Below, one piece after another: positions 25,522 through 34,368 of a stretch of DNA of 64,000 nt. The position numbers and the translations under genes are program-made. The notes beneath the pieces are model-generated. The model worked only from the letters and a program-made list of their open reading frames with translations. It did no database searches and had not been told where the DNA came from. Every line of letters begins with the position of its first letter. Position 1 is the first letter of the stretch. Source of the stretch: an uncultured Phocaeicola sp. (GTDB lineage Bacteria > Bacteroidota > Bacteroidia > Bacteroidales > Bacteroidaceae); the NCBI GenBank assembly GCA_944320855.1, contig CALUJF010000003.1:1-64000 (forward strand), read 5' to 3'.

Positions 25522-25538
25522 TAACTTCGTTTACCGTT
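25522..25538 (-). repeat. tyrS leader motif shared with the DUF2723 gene
   Basis: TAACTTCGTTTACCGTT is identical to 12451-12467. On the minus strand it lies at the very 5' end of the predicted tyrS transcript, about 40 to 55 bases before the start codon. It could be a regulatory leader or a dispersed short repeat. Confidence 0.5.
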
Positions 25539-25550
25539 AGTTGTTGATGG

Positions 25551-25582
25551 CAAAATTACGACACTTTATCTGAATAAGCAAT
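25551..25582 (-). promoter_or_regulatory. Promoter of tyrS
   Basis: On the minus strand TAATTTTG (25558-25551) is an exact -7 box and TTG (25581-25579) is the -33 element with 20 bases between. Transcription would start near 25545. Confidence 0.6.
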
Positions 25583-25584
25583 TT

Positions 25585-26229
25585 TTATCTATTAAAAAAG
25601 AGATATTTAGCATTCTCTGATACTATATTGTCCAGTTCGTCAGTCGAAATGTTCAGAGTGTCTGCTGCATGTGTGATTATGTCTGATATATTTCCCGTGT
25701 ACTCGTCTGTTTCAAACAGAATTCTTTCCGTAGGAGATGTTTTCAGCGACTCAGGATTGTATGATTTTCCGAAAGACAGAAAGAATCCGTTCCTGATGTA
25801 TTGCATGGCCAGTTCCGGTTTCCCCCGGAATCCGTGTATAATCCATGGCTGAACAGGATTTATGGAGCTTTTTAATCTTATTATTTCGTTTGAAGTCTTG
25901 ACGGAATGTATGATTAGTGGCAGTTTCAGTTCTTCGGATATTGCTATGCAGTTATGGAATGCTTCAGTCTGCAATGTCATGTCCGTGTCGCACAGTTTGT
26001 CTGTTCCGCATTCGCCTATGGCTATGACTCGTCTGTCGTTTCTTGCGGTCTGTTTTATCCATTCGGTTTGCCGGTCAATATCTTCCGTCGTGACATACCA
26101 CGGATGAATACCTATGGAAATATATTCGGCAGATATAAAGCCCGAGGTATCTTTGTCTTTCATGCAGAAACTGCAGACGGTGGTTTCATGCATTCCGGTA
26201 ACAGAATGAGAATGGATATCCTTAATCAT
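25585..26229 (-). CDS. TatD-family metal-dependent hydrolase
   Basis: The 214-residue protein is short for TatD (about 260) but keeps the metal-site order: DIHSHS near the start (HxH), a conserved GIHPWY, E in IGECGTDK, HSVKTS, IHGFRGKPE and D in FETDEYTG. TatD members are DNases or phosphodiesterases with a TIM-barrel fold. The metal residues look intact, so the short length reflects compact loops. It lies 17 bases after yidD on the same strand, a linkage often seen in Bacteroidetes. Confidence 0.85.
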   Translation of the reverse strand: MIKDIHSHSVTGMHETTVCSFCMKDKDTSGFISAEYISIGIHPWYVTTEDIDRQTEWIKQTARNDRRVIAIGECGTDKLCDTDMTLQTEAFHNCIAISEELKLPLIIHSVKTSNEIIRLKSSINPVQPWIIHGFRGKPELAMQYIRNGFFLSFGKSYNPESLKTSPTERILFETDEYTGNISDIITHAADTLNISTDELDNIVSENAKYLFFNR

Positions 26230-26246
26230 TATTATATAGATTGTAG

Positions 26247-26477
26247 TTACGGTACTGGGTCATATCCTGAGCCTCCCCACGGATGGCATCGCAGGATTCT
26301 TCTTACGGTGAGATACAGACCTTTCAGAGGACCGTGTTTTTTCAGAGCTTCGACTGCATATTCAGAGCATGTTGGGGTGAACCTGCACGATGGGGGAGTG
26401 AAAGGAGATATGCAGTTTCTGTAGAAGTAGACAGGAACTAAAAGTATGTATGTCAGTATCAGTTTGATGATTTTCAT
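26247..26477 (-). CDS. yidD: Membrane protein insertion efficiency factor YidD
   Basis: A 76-residue protein with an N-terminal hydrophobic anchor and the family signature: [35 protein letters not shown], and [14 protein letters not shown]. YidD assists YidC-dependent membrane protein insertion in bacteria. It is three bases downstream of rnpA, the widely conserved rnpA-yidD arrangement. Confidence 0.95.
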   Translation of the reverse strand: MKIIKLILTYILLVPVYFYRNCISPFTPPSCRFTPTCSEYAVEALKKHGPLKGLYLTVRRILRCHPWGGSGYDPVP

Positions 26478-26480
26478 CTT

Positions 26481-26876
26481 TCAGACGAACTTTTCAGCGG
26501 TGAGTTGCAGTAACTTGGCTACCTTGGTTTCTATCTCGGAAGAATCGTATAGTTCATTGCCGAGCCATATTATGGCAATAGCGGCCTTTTTGTTTTCTTT
26601 TTCCAGTACATCCTTCAGTATGAACTTGTTCTTCCTGTATGCTTCCCTTATCTGTCTTTTCACTCTGTTTCTCTTGACAGCCCTTTTGAATCTTTTCTTT
26701 GGAACACTTATCAGTAATGACACTGTCGGCATCGATTCCTCCTCTACAGGCATGTAGACTATTCTGAGCGGGAATGCAGGCAGAGATTTGCTTCCGCCTG
26801 AAAACAGCTTTTCAATGATAATCTTGCTGTTCAGTCTTTCTTCCTTCTGCAGTGTGAATATTTTCTTCTCGCTCAT
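26481..26876 (-). CDS. rnpA: Ribonuclease P protein component
   Basis: A basic protein of 131 residues that binds RNase P RNA for tRNA 5' maturation. It has the signature KRFKRAVKRNRVKRQIREAYR and an N-terminal KEERLNSKIIIEKLFSGG segment. Length is typical for Bacteroidetes. It is followed immediately by yidD. rpmH is not adjacent in this window; hemD lies upstream on the same strand across a 106-base gap. Confidence 0.95.
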   Translation of the reverse strand: MSEKKIFTLQKEERLNSKIIIEKLFSGGSKSLPAFPLRIVYMPVEEESMPTVSLLISVPKKRFKRAVKRNRVKRQIREAYRKNKFILKDVLEKENKKAAIAIIWLGNELYDSSEIETKVAKLLQLTAEKFV

Positions 26877-26982
26877 TAATCTTTATTTTATAGTTTAAAA
26901 AAACAAACCGGGAGTTCCGTACCGCAAAGTTAAAAACTTTCCTGATACAAAACACCCGGTTGGTGATGATATTGATTATTTA

Positions 26983-27729
26983 TTATTTGTTACGCTCGCG
27001 TATGAAAGAATCCAATGCTGCCGGCATTGATGGAGCAGCGGCCGATGGTGCTTCCAAATCCAGACGCAATCCGGCATCTTTTACTGCTTTGGCTGTTGTC
27101 GGTCCGAAGCATCCTATGGCGATGTCTTTCTGTTCGAAATCCGGGAAATTCTTCATCAGTGACTGTATTCCTGCAGGGCTGAAGAACACCAGCATGTCGT
27201 AATCAAAGCTTTCTTCCGGTGTAAAGTCATTGCTTACTGTACGATACATAACTGCTTCAGTGTGCTGTATCTTGTGCTTGTCGAGCAGGTCTTTCACCTC
27301 GTCGTTATGTACATCCGACATAGGGATGAAATATTTCTCGGTGTTATGCTTGATGATTGTTGGCAACAAATCTGCAAACTTGCCGCTCTGACCGAAGAAT
27401 ACTTTACGTTTTCTATACTGAACATATTTCTGTATGTAAAGAGCAATGGCCTCAGATGTGCAGAAATATTTCATCGTCTCAGGTATCGTAACACGCAAAT
27501 CCACACAAAGATTAAAGAAGTGGTCTATTGCATGGCGTGATGTGAACACGATAGCTGTATGGTCCAAAATAGAAACTTTCTGCTGTCTGAATTCTTTTGC
27601 AGTAAGGCTCTCAACTTTTATAAACGGGCGAAAAACTATCTCCACTCCGTATTTCTCAGCAATGTCAAAATAAGGAGATTTCTCTGTTGTCGGTTTTGGC
27701 TGAGAAACAAGAACTTTCTTTATCTTCAA
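26983..27729 (-). CDS. hemD: Uroporphyrinogen-III synthase
   Basis: The enzyme cyclises hydroxymethylbilane to uroporphyrinogen III in tetrapyrrole synthesis. The 248-residue product has the two-domain HemD pattern: an N-terminal KKVLVSQPKPTTEKSPYFDIAEK, IVFTSRHAIDHFF, then DMLVFFSPAGIQSLMKNFP and AIGCFGPTTAKAVKDAGL. Sequence is weakly conserved in this family, but these segments and the position beside DUF4271 and rnpA are standard in Bacteroidetes. It is four bases downstream of the DUF4271 gene. Confidence 0.88.
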   Translation of the reverse strand: MKIKKVLVSQPKPTTEKSPYFDIAEKYGVEIVFRPFIKVESLTAKEFRQQKVSILDHTAIVFTSRHAIDHFFNLCVDLRVTIPETMKYFCTSEAIALYIQKYVQYRKRKVFFGQSGKFADLLPTIIKHNTEKYFIPMSDVHNDEVKDLLDKHKIQHTEAVMYRTVSNDFTPEESFDYDMLVFFSPAGIQSLMKNFPDFEQKDIAIGCFGPTTAKAVKDAGLRLDLEAPSAAAPSMPAALDSFIRERNK

Positions 27730-27733
27730 TGCT

Positions 27734-28516
27734 TTAAGTTTTTAATATCAATATGCTGTTAATTAATTCTATACCTTCCCATAGAAATAGGTCGGGTATT
27801 ATTTCGAGGGTGCAAAAGTACAAAATTAAATGTAAAATGCCATGAAAACTGCTGAAAAAGTACCTAAAACACTTGTAAAATAACAATATTTTACTTATAA
27901 AGATGATAATTAGTATGATTTTCGCAGAAATGTGATACTCTGAGTCAAGAAATATGATATATAGCGCTGTGGGGAAAAGTGTGAAACCGAGGGCGGCAAT
28001 TATGTTAAAAAAATCCACTATCCACTGCCTGTTTTTCTCCTTGTCGAAGAATATCCAGTTTATGAATGAGTATATTATCCATTTCATTATCAGATATGCC
28101 GTAAATACTCCCACATAGATACACAGCATAACCGTGTGGTTTGTGCTGAAGAAAAAGCCGGGATTGGAGTATGAATAGTAGTGATATGTAAGCAGTCCTC
28201 CCATAACGACTGATGCACCGCACAACAGGATCGTTGGTATGTTGGATGTAGAGCTGTAACTGTCGTCGAACAGGTTTGTCCTGTCTGACGAAGTGGAAAG
28301 ACAGTTGCGGAAGATTCTTATTATTCCTTTCTTCTCGTTCTGAAGGGCTATTACAATGAGCAGCAGTCCTAATATTATGGCAGTCATGACATTACTGTCC
28401 GACACCAGTTGGTAGGGCATTGCTTCGCCTTGCAAACCGGTGGATGCCGGTAGCAAAGTTTGTTCATTCAGTGGCCTTACGCACAGGCTGTCATTGAATA
28501 TTGTCCATTCATTCAT
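27734..28516 (-). CDS. DUF4271 integral membrane protein
   Basis: The 260-residue protein has a soluble N-terminal 40 residues and about seven membrane segments. GVFTAYLIMKWIIYSFINWIFF and the final ILHLILYFCTLEIIPDLFLWEGI are recognisable for DUF4271, a Bacteroidetes family linked to hemD. No function is known. Overlap-free spacing of four bases to hemD indicates co-transcription, but a role in haem synthesis is unproven. Confidence 0.8.
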   Translation of the reverse strand: MNEWTIFNDSLCVRPLNEQTLLPASTGLQGEAMPYQLVSDSNVMTAIILGLLLIVIALQNEKKGIIRIFRNCLSTSSDRTNLFDDSYSSTSNIPTILLCGASVVMGGLLTYHYYSYSNPGFFFSTNHTVMLCIYVGVFTAYLIMKWIIYSFINWIFFDKEKNRQWIVDFFNIIAALGFTLFPTALYIIFLDSEYHISAKIILIIIFISKILLFYKCFRYFFSSFHGILHLILYFCTLEIIPDLFLWEGIELINSILILKT

Positions 28517-28537
28517 ATTTTTGTTCGGGATAAATGC

Positions 28538-29125
28538 TTATATGGCTGCAAATTTACGAAATTCTTTGTTCCACATAGGTATCCTGTACAATAAATCTAC
28601 GGCTTCTTCCGGCGTATTTGCCACTTCCCACAGTTTCTGATGTTCGAGGCGCATGAAGTTCTCTTCTATGGCCTTTTCAAGCATATTGAGCAGCGGAGTG
28701 AAATATCCGTTTACGTTCAGTATCACTATAGGCTTGAGATACAGACCGAGCTGTTTCCATGTGATTATCTCCATCAGCTCTTCCAGTGTGCCGCATCCTC
28801 CGGGCAGTGTGATTACAGCATCGCTCATTTCGGCCATAAGGCTTTTCCTTTCGTGCATCGTGTCGGTTTCTATCGTCTGTGTCAGTCCGGTGTGGTTCCA
28901 GCCTTGCTCAACCATGAAACGCGGAATAACTCCTGTCACTTTTCCTCCTGCCTCAAGAGCAGAGTTTGATACGGCTGCCATAAGTCCCTGACATCCGGCT
29001 CCGTTTATTACACTGATATTCTTCTCGGCAAGCAATTTGCCCAATTTTCTTGCCGCTTCGAAATAAGCCTCGTCTATTTTTGTGCTTGATGCGCAGTATA
29101 CGCATACTGATTTTATATTTTCCAA
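28538..29125 (-). CDS. LOG/TIGR00730 family Rossmann-fold protein (putative nucleotide phosphoribohydrolase)
   Basis: The 195-residue product has an N-terminal CVYCASSTKID, GAGCQGLMAAV, the hallmark PGGCGTLEELMEIITWKQLGL and PIVILNVNGYF. Members split cytokinin riboside monophosphates or purine nucleotide monophosphates into base and ribose 5-phosphate. The active-site PGGxGTxxE motif is intact. The leader is composed of AACTAA-rich sequence like that of the deacetylase gene. Confidence 0.9.
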   Translation of the reverse strand: MENIKSVCVYCASSTKIDEAYFEAARKLGKLLAEKNISVINGAGCQGLMAAVSNSALEAGGKVTGVIPRFMVEQGWNHTGLTQTIETDTMHERKSLMAEMSDAVITLPGGCGTLEELMEIITWKQLGLYLKPIVILNVNGYFTPLLNMLEKAIEENFMRLEHQKLWEVANTPEEAVDLLYRIPMWNKEFRKFAAI

Positions 29126-29167
29126 GTTGTAGGTTTTAGTTGTTAGTTTTCAGTTATCAGTTGTTAG
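29126..29167 (-). repeat. AACTAA-rich leader repeat of the LOG-family gene
   Basis: The plus strand reads a run of TTAG/GTTG/TCAG words (TTTTAGTTGTTAGTTTTCAG, then TTATCAGTTGTTAG). The same vocabulary lies just upstream of the deacetylase start (9012-9047) and of pstC (19521-19538), always directly before a minus-strand start codon. Confidence 0.5.
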
Positions 29168-29200
29168 AAGATAATAGCGGATGACTTGTAACCTGTCAAT

Positions 29201-29246
29201 ACAAAAAATGAAGAATGAAGACACTTTAGGCCATTCATTCTTCATT
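29201..29246 (-). terminator. Terminator of metK
   Basis: A perfect 13-bp stem (AATGAAGAATGAA at 29207-29219 with TTCATTCTTCATT at 29234-29246) is followed on the minus strand by six T residues. Confidence 0.85.
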
Positions 29247-29262
29247 CTCATATGTTATCGGA

Positions 29263-30555
29263 TTATAGTCCGAAAGCTTCTTTTACTTTATCAACGTAGT
29301 CAAGCTTTTCCCATGTAAAGAGTTCTACCTCAACTGTCTTGTTGCCTTCGTAAACAGATTCGAATGTCTTTGTAACTACCTTTGGTTCGCGTCCCATGTG
29401 TCCGTAAGCAGCTGTTTCGCTGTAGATAGGATTACGGAGTTTCAGACGCTGTTCGATAGCTTTAGGTCTCATGTCGAATATCTCGTCAACCTTCTTTGCT
29501 ATCTCACCGTCAGTCATGGCTACTTTGCTTCTGCCGTAAGTGTTTACGTAGATGTTGATAGGTTTCGCGACACCGATTGCGTATGAAACCTGTACCAAAA
29601 TCTCGTCAGCTACACCTGCCGCTACAAGGTTCTTGGCGATGTGGCGTGCTGCGTATGCCGCGCTACGGTCTACCTTACTTGGGTCTTTACCTGAGAAGGC
29701 ACCACCACCGTGTGCACCTGCACCACCGTATGTGTCAACGATGATTTTACGTCCTGTCAGACCGGTATCACCGTGAGGACCGCCGATAACGAACTTGCCT
29801 GTAGGGTTTACGTGATACTTGATGTTGTCGTTGAACAGAGCCAATACAGCAGGATTGTGTATCTCTGCTATCACTCGTGGCATAAGCACTTCGATAACGT
29901 CCTTGCGGATTGTAGCAAGCATTTCTTCGTCAGCCTTCAACTGAGCTTCCTTAGAAGAATCTGCAGGAGCGACGAACTCATCGTGCTGTGTAGAAACTAC
30001 TATTGTGTCAATTCTTACAGGACGGCGGTCGTCATCATATTCGATAGTAACCTGGCTTTTTGAGTCCGGACGGAGGTAGGTCATTACTTTGCCTTCGCGA
30101 CGTATGTCGGCAAGTACTCTAAGTATCTTGTGGGCAAGGTCGAGCGAAAGAGGCATGTAGTTTTCGGTTTCGTTTGTAGCGTAACCGAACATCATACCCT
30201 GGTCGCCTGCACCCTGGTCCATTGGTTCTTCGCGTTCTACTCCGCGGTTGATGTCTGCACTCTGTTCGTGGATTGCAGAAAGTACTCCGCATGAGTTTCC
30301 TTCAAACATATACTCGCTCTTTGTATAGCCAATCTTGTTGATAACCTCTCTGGCTACACGCTGCAAGTCGATGTACGCATTGGTTTTCACTTCTCCTGCC
30401 AGTACTACCTGTCCGGTAGTTACCAATGTTTCGCAAGCTACTTTAGAACTGGGGTCGTATGCCAACAGTTTGTCAAGCACAGCATCCGATATTTGATCGG
30501 CTACTTTGTCGGGGTGTCCTTCAGACACTGATTCGGATGTGAATAAATATCCCAT
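29263..30555 (-). CDS. metK: S-adenosylmethionine synthetase
   Basis: The enzyme makes SAM from methionine and ATP. The 430 residues contain [18 protein letters not shown] near the start, [14 protein letters not shown], and the [19 protein letters not shown] signature. Length is that of the Bacteroidetes form, somewhat longer than E. coli MetK. It has a 130-base leader with a probable SAM-II riboswitch, so feedback repression by its product is likely, and its own terminator, so it is a single-gene unit. Confidence 0.97.
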   Translation of the reverse strand: MGYLFTSESVSEGHPDKVADQISDAVLDKLLAYDPSSKVACETLVTTGQVVLAGEVKTNAYIDLQRVAREVINKIGYTKSEYMFEGNSCGVLSAIHEQSADINRGVEREEPMDQGAGDQGMMFGYATNETENYMPLSLDLAHKILRVLADIRREGKVMTYLRPDSKSQVTIEYDDDRRPVRIDTIVVSTQHDEFVAPADSSKEAQLKADEEMLATIRKDVIEVLMPRVIAEIHNPAVLALFNDNIKYHVNPTGKFVIGGPHGDTGLTGRKIIVDTYGGAGAHGGGAFSGKDPSKVDRSAAYAARHIAKNLVAAGVADEILVQVSYAIGVAKPINIYVNTYGRSKVAMTDGEIAKKVDEIFDMRPKAIEQRLKLRNPIYSETAAYGHMGREPKVVTKTFESVYEGNKTVEVELFTWEKLDYVDKVKEAFGL

Positions 30556-30632
30556 TTTACGTTTTAAATTAAAAAATTAGTGATTGTAATTATCCGTGTA
30601 CGGACAGAGTAGGGGAAGAAAATCAAATATGT

Positions 30633-30679
30633 GTTTTAGCATTTTTTTCCGTGGTTGCAAGCTACTCAAATCTTTCCAC
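30633..30679 (-). ncRNA. Probable SAM-II riboswitch in the metK leader
   Basis: On the minus strand GTGG (30679-30676) pairs with CCAC about 21 bases later, enclosing AAAGATTTGAGTAGC and TTGCAA; then GGAAAAAAATGCTAAAAC follows. This order, GATTT in the loop, TTGCAA before the 3' stem half, an A-rich link and a closing GCTAAAA, is that of the SAM-II (metA) aptamer. TAGC in the loop can pair with GCTA at the end to form the pseudoknot. It starts about ten bases after the predicted transcription start. Controlling SAM synthetase by a SAM aptamer is biologically coherent. The call rests on recall of the consensus, not a covariance search. Confidence 0.7.
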
Positions 30680-30694
30680 TTTTATTTTCGCCTG

Positions 30695-30728
30695 CAAAGA
30701 TACGCATATTAATTGGAATAATTACAAA
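30695..30728 (-). promoter_or_regulatory. Promoter of metK
   Basis: Minus strand TATCTTTG (30702-30695) is an exact -7 box; TTTG (30728-30725) is a possible -33 element at 22 bases, slightly long. The start near 30689 puts the riboswitch at the 5' end of the message. Confidence 0.5.
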
Positions 30729-30810
30729 ATGCATATTATTTTAACATACTCGGCTGTGGAAAGTGTAAGACATGCTGGAAAAAACTTGTAAATGTGCTGA
30801 TATAATCTCT

Positions 30811-30894
30811 AAATATAGATTGTATCTTTATAAATACAACTTATATTTATATAAACACAAGCTTTGTTTTTATAAATATAAGTTATATATAGAG
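30811..30894. repeat. Four 21-bp tandem units, copy A
   Basis: Units begin at 30811, 30832, 30853 and 30874 (AAATATAGATTGTATCTTTA.., AAATACAACTTATATTTATA.., AAACACAAGCTTTGTTTTTA.., AAATATAAGTTATATATAGA..). Each starts AAAYAYA and ends in T-rich sequence. A second set of four units with the same period lies at 55807-55890, 25 kb away. Confidence 0.7.
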
Positions 30895-30968
30895 AAAATG
30901 TGCTGAAGAAAATGTTTTTATTTCTGTACAGGGTGATGTTTGTAACTTTGCGTGAACATATAAAAAAC

Positions 30969-31016
30969 GGGTAGTGAACACCTTTTCATTAACTGTTTAC
31001 AGGTTGTTCACTACCC
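30969..31016. terminator. Symmetric terminator after folK
   Basis: A perfect 12-bp stem (GGGTAGTGAACA at 30969-30980, TGTTCACTACCC at 31005-31016) is flanked by A residues on the left and nine T residues on the right. On the minus strand it ends the queA-folK transcript. Confidence 0.85.
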
Positions 31017-31039
31017 ATTTTTTTTAGATTTATCGTATG

Positions 31040-31489
31040 TTATATCTCTAATAGTTTCTTCCCCAATATAGGATGCACAGTGTCACCTGCTATTTCCACC
31101 AATGGTTTCATCACGAAATCCCTTTCAGTCATAAGCGGGTGGGGGATGGTCAGCTCCTCTGTCTTGATAATCATATCATCGTAAAGGAGAATGTCGATGT
31201 CGATAGGGCGGTCGGAATATACTTTGTTTACCGATTTCTGTGTCCTGCCCATTTCTACTTCTATTTCCTTTATTATGTGAAGAATGGCTACGGGTTCAAG
31301 CGATGTTTCCACACACAAGGCTGCGTTCAGAAAAGAATTGTCCGACTTGAATCCCCAAGGCTCTGTTTCATAAAAAGAAGATAGGGAAGTAACCTTCCCT
31401 ATCTTTTCTTCTATATGATTCACTGCTGTCAGCAGATTGTCTCTTTTGTCGCCAAGGTTGGTGCCGAGTCCTAAGAATACTTTTGCCAT
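31040..31489 (-). CDS. folK: 2-amino-4-hydroxy-6-hydroxymethyldihydropteridine pyrophosphokinase
   Basis: HPPK of folate synthesis. The 149 residues include GLGTNLGDKRDNLLTAV at the N-terminus, FYETEPWGF, and the metal-binding PIDIDILLYDD. Length is near that of E. coli HPPK. It is two bases downstream of queA and terminal in the run from ftsX through uppP, truB and queA. Confidence 0.95.
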   Translation of the reverse strand: MAKVFLGLGTNLGDKRDNLLTAVNHIEEKIGKVTSLSSFYETEPWGFKSDNSFLNAALCVETSLEPVAILHIIKEIEVEMGRTQKSVNKVYSDRPIDIDILLYDDMIIKTEELTIPHPLMTERDFVMKPLVEIAGDTVHPILGKKLLEI

Positions 31490-31491
31490 GA

Positions 31492-32547
31492 TTATTTATC
31501 CAGTATCAACATAGCATCACCGTAAGTACCGAAGCGGTAGTCTTCTTTAAGGGCGACGTTGTAGGCATCCATTATAAGTTCGTATCCACCGTATGAGCAA
31601 ACCAGCATAAGCATTGTAGACATAGGCATGTTGAAGTTGCTTACCATTGAGTTAGCCACGCTGAATTGATATGGAGGGAAGATGAACTTGTTTGTCCAGC
31701 CTTCATATTCCTTAAGATGTCCGTCTGTGCTGACAGCTGTTTCTATAGTTCTCATTACAGTGGTACCTACGGCACAGATGTTGCGGCCGTTGTCTTTGGC
31801 ATTGTTTACTATGCGGCATGCCTCTGCATTGACAAACATCTGTTCTGAGTCAACCTTATGCTTTGTAAGGTCTTCAACGTCTATTTCGCGGAAGTTACCG
31901 AGTCCGGCATGCATTGTTATGAACGCAAAGTCTATACCCTTGATTTCCATACGCTTCATAAGTTCGCGGCTGAAGTGCAATCCTGAAGCAGGCACAGTAA
32001 CCGCACCTTCGTTCTTTGCAAAAATGTTCTGGAAACGTTCTTCATCTATAGCTTCTGCGCGGCGGTTGATGAATGGTGGCAATGGTGGTTCGCCAAGTGC
32101 ATATAGGGCTTTCTTGAACTCATCATGCGGACCATCGTAAAGGAAACGTAGTGTACGTCCTCTTGAAGTAGTGTTGTCTATCACTTCGGCTACCATAGAG
32201 TCGTCTTCGCCGAAATACAGTTTGTTGCCGATACGTATCTTACGTGCCGGGTCAACAAGAACGTCCCAAAGACGAAGCTCCTCGTTGAGTTCTCTTAAAA
32301 GGAATACTTCTATCTTGGCACCTGTCTTTTCTTTGTTTCCGTACAAACGTGCAGGGAATACTTTAGTGTCGTTAAAGATAAACACATCCTTGTCGTCGAA
32401 ATAATTCAGGATGTCCTTGAACATCTTGTGTTCTATTTCGCCTGTTGATTTATGTACCACCATCAGGCGCGACTCGTCTCTGTAGTCGGTAGGATACAGA
32501 GCAATTTTTTCATCCGGCAATTTGAATTTGAATTGTGACAGTTTCAT
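31492..32547 (-). CDS. queA: S-adenosylmethionine:tRNA ribosyltransferase-isomerase
   Basis: The enzyme transfers and isomerises the ribosyl part of SAM onto preQ1 in tRNA to give epoxyqueuosine. The 351 residues contain [29 protein letters not shown], the [17 protein letters not shown] stretch and [19 protein letters not shown]. These are classical QueA segments and the length is standard. It lies 20 bases after truB. Confidence 0.97.
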   Translation of the reverse strand: MKLSQFKFKLPDEKIALYPTDYRDESRLMVVHKSTGEIEHKMFKDILNYFDDKDVFIFNDTKVFPARLYGNKEKTGAKIEVFLLRELNEELRLWDVLVDPARKIRIGNKLYFGEDDSMVAEVIDNTTSRGRTLRFLYDGPHDEFKKALYALGEPPLPPFINRRAEAIDEERFQNIFAKNEGAVTVPASGLHFSRELMKRMEIKGIDFAFITMHAGLGNFREIDVEDLTKHKVDSEQMFVNAEACRIVNNAKDNGRNICAVGTTVMRTIETAVSTDGHLKEYEGWTNKFIFPPYQFSVANSMVSNFNMPMSTMLMLVCSYGGYELIMDAYNVALKEDYRFGTYGDAMLILDK

Positions 32548-32567
32548 CTTTTTGGTCCTTTCTTTCC

Positions 32568-33275
32568 TTAATCGTTTGTAACTTTAATATCTTGCTTGTC
32601 GAGCCATTGCTCGAAATCTTCAGGTTTCATACAGTCTTCCAGTTTCACATCTCCCACTCGGGTACGTATCAGTCCCGTGAGGTGTGCGCCGCTGTTTAGG
32701 GCTTGTCCGATATCCCTTGCCAGAGCCCTGATGTAAGTTCCTTTGCTGCAGACTACTCTGATTTTTATTTCAGGCAGGTTGCATTCCAGTAGCTCTATAT
32801 CATCTATAACAAGTGTCTTGGCTTTTAGTTCAACTTCATCGCCTTTTCTTGCAAGGTCGTAAGCTCTTTTACCGTCAACCTTACATGCTGAGAATACCGG
32901 TGGCACCTGTTCTATGGTTCCGATGAACTTTTTCAGAACGTCTTCCACCATTTCGCGGGTGATATGCTCGGTAGGATACGTCGCGTCTATCTCCTTTTCA
33001 AGGTCGAACGACGGAGTGGTAGCCCCTAATTGCAGGGTGGCTATGTATTCCTTAGTATGATACTGAAACTCCTCTATTCTCTTTGTAGCCTTTCCGGTGC
33101 AGATAATCATCACTCCTGTGGCAAGAGGGTCGAGAGTTCCCGCATGTCCTACCTTTATCTTTTTTACCCCAAGTTTACGGCTTATGTGATATCTGAGTTT
33201 GTTTACTACTGCAAATGATGTCCACTTCAGCGGTTTGTCAATGTATAGAATTTCTCCTTCCTTAAAATCCAGCAT
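32568..33275 (-). CDS. truB: tRNA pseudouridine-55 synthase
   Basis: TruB modifies U55 in the T loop of tRNAs. The 235-residue product has [22 protein letters not shown], the catalytic [21 protein letters not shown] with the active Asp, [21 protein letters not shown] and [16 protein letters not shown]. Short relative to E. coli TruB because the C-terminal PUA extension is minimal, as usual in Bacteroidetes. It is ten bases after uppP. Confidence 0.96.
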   Translation of the reverse strand: MLDFKEGEILYIDKPLKWTSFAVVNKLRYHISRKLGVKKIKVGHAGTLDPLATGVMIICTGKATKRIEEFQYHTKEYIATLQLGATTPSFDLEKEIDATYPTEHITREMVEDVLKKFIGTIEQVPPVFSACKVDGKRAYDLARKGDEVELKAKTLVIDDIELLECNLPEIKIRVVCSKGTYIRALARDIGQALNSGAHLTGLIRTRVGDVKLEDCMKPEDFEQWLDKQDIKVTND

Positions 33276-33285
33276 ACAGACCTTT

Positions 33286-34089
33286 TTAGTTGAATAATGA
33301 TACAGCTATAGTTATAGCTCCGGCAATGGCACAATAAATACCGAAGTAAACCAGTTTTCCTTTCTTGACTATGTTTATCATCCATTTGCAGGCGATACAT
33401 CCGGAGATGAATGCTGCAAGGAAACCGGCAATAAGTGCGCCTATAGATATACTTGCATTTGCTGCCGATGCGTCTTTTACGATTTCCATTCCGCTGAGCA
33501 ATGCTTCTCCCAATATAGGAGGAATAACCATCAGGAATGAGAATTGTGCAAGTGTCTCTTTCTTGTTTCCCAATAATAATCCTGTAGCTATGGTAGAACC
33601 GGAACGTGACAATCCCGGCATTACAGCGCAAGCTTGTGCCAGACCGATAATGAACGCATCTCTCATGCTGATTTTTTCTTTGGTGCGAGGCTTGGCATAA
33701 TAAGAGAATACCAACAGCGCTGCAGTGACCAACAGCATGATTCCTACAATCAGAAGTCCTGAACTGAATATGTCTTCTACATAATCTTTGAAGAACACTC
33801 CTACAATACCCACAGGAATCATGGAAACTATGATGTTCAATACATATTTTGTCTCTTCGTTCATCTGGAATTTGAACAGACCACGGAAAATCCAGTCTAT
33901 CTCTTTCCACAATATTACCAGAGTACTAAGTACGGTCGCCACATGCACCACAATGGTGAATGTCAAGTTTTCTTCACCTTCTATTCCAAAAAGTGCAGAG
34001 CCGATGGCAAGATGCCCACTACTGCTCACAGGCAGGTATTCTGTGAGTCCTTGAAGGATTCCCAGAATAATAGCTTCAATCCAAGTCAT
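33286..34089 (-). CDS. uppP: Undecaprenyl-diphosphate phosphatase
   Basis: Membrane phosphatase that recycles undecaprenyl pyrophosphate for cell wall synthesis. The 267 residues include [22 protein letters not shown] near the N-terminus, with the conserved E and SSSGH, and [20 protein letters not shown] with the catalytic PGxSRSG. About eight membrane helices. It lies between DUF3098 and truB in an order typical of Bacteroidetes. Confidence 0.97.
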   Translation of the reverse strand: MTWIEAIILGILQGLTEYLPVSSSGHLAIGSALFGIEGEENLTFTIVVHVATVLSTLVILWKEIDWIFRGLFKFQMNEETKYVLNIIVSMIPVGIVGVFFKDYVEDIFSSGLLIVGIMLLVTAALLVFSYYAKPRTKEKISMRDAFIIGLAQACAVMPGLSRSGSTIATGLLLGNKKETLAQFSFLMVIPPILGEALLSGMEIVKDASAANASISIGALIAGFLAAFISGCIACKWMINIVKKGKLVYFGIYCAIAGAITIAVSLFN

Positions 34090-34101
34090 GTTTTGTTATT
34101 C

Positions 34102-34347
34102 TTAATTTTCGATATTTTCTGAAATTGATTTTGGTTTACGCAGTATGCCGTATATCATGAAAATAAATCCTACGAAGCATACAAAAGGTGCTACTTTTAT
34201 ACGACGTACACTGAAAATGTCTGGTTCGAATGCTGTCTCTGTCGAACCCGGTCCTGTCATCAACAGAAAGCCGATAATAATAACTGCCATCCCTATCCCC
34301 AGGAGGATGAAGTTTGTCTTGTCGAATGCAAATTTAGTTCTGTCCAT
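34102..34347 (-). CDS. DUF3098 small membrane protein
   Basis: An 81-residue protein with two helices: FILLGIGMAVIIIGFLLM and VAPFVCFVGFIFMIYGIL, separated by a loop with FEPDIFSVRRIK. That loop and the position between ftsX and uppP are characteristic of DUF3098, a Bacteroidetes family without known function. It is 12 bases upstream of uppP and 21 bases downstream of ftsX, so it is surely co-transcribed. Confidence 0.9.
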   Translation of the reverse strand: MDRTKFAFDKTNFILLGIGMAVIIIGFLLMTGPGSTETAFEPDIFSVRRIKVAPFVCFVGFIFMIYGILRKPKSISENIEN

Positions 34348-34368
34348 ATCTTGATAATGTTATTGTTT

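Larger units (their letters stand above)
30556..31039. other. metK-folK intergenic region, 484 bases
   Basis: From left to right it holds a SAM-II riboswitch candidate (30633-30679), a metK promoter (30695-30728), a 4 x 21-bp repeat (30811-30894) and a symmetric terminator (30969-31016). Nothing coding is seen. Confidence 0.65.

Noticed and set aside
26906-26961. Terminator between hemD and rnpA
   Set aside because: Only seven base pairs (AACCGGG/CCCGGTT) enclose a 42-base loop with no T run, too weak to list.
33227-33910. Minus-strand open frame of 227 codons overlapping uppP and the truB start
   Set aside because: It is a shifted frame of uppP, unusually rich in Arg, Cys and His, and uppP in the other frame has complete catalytic motifs.
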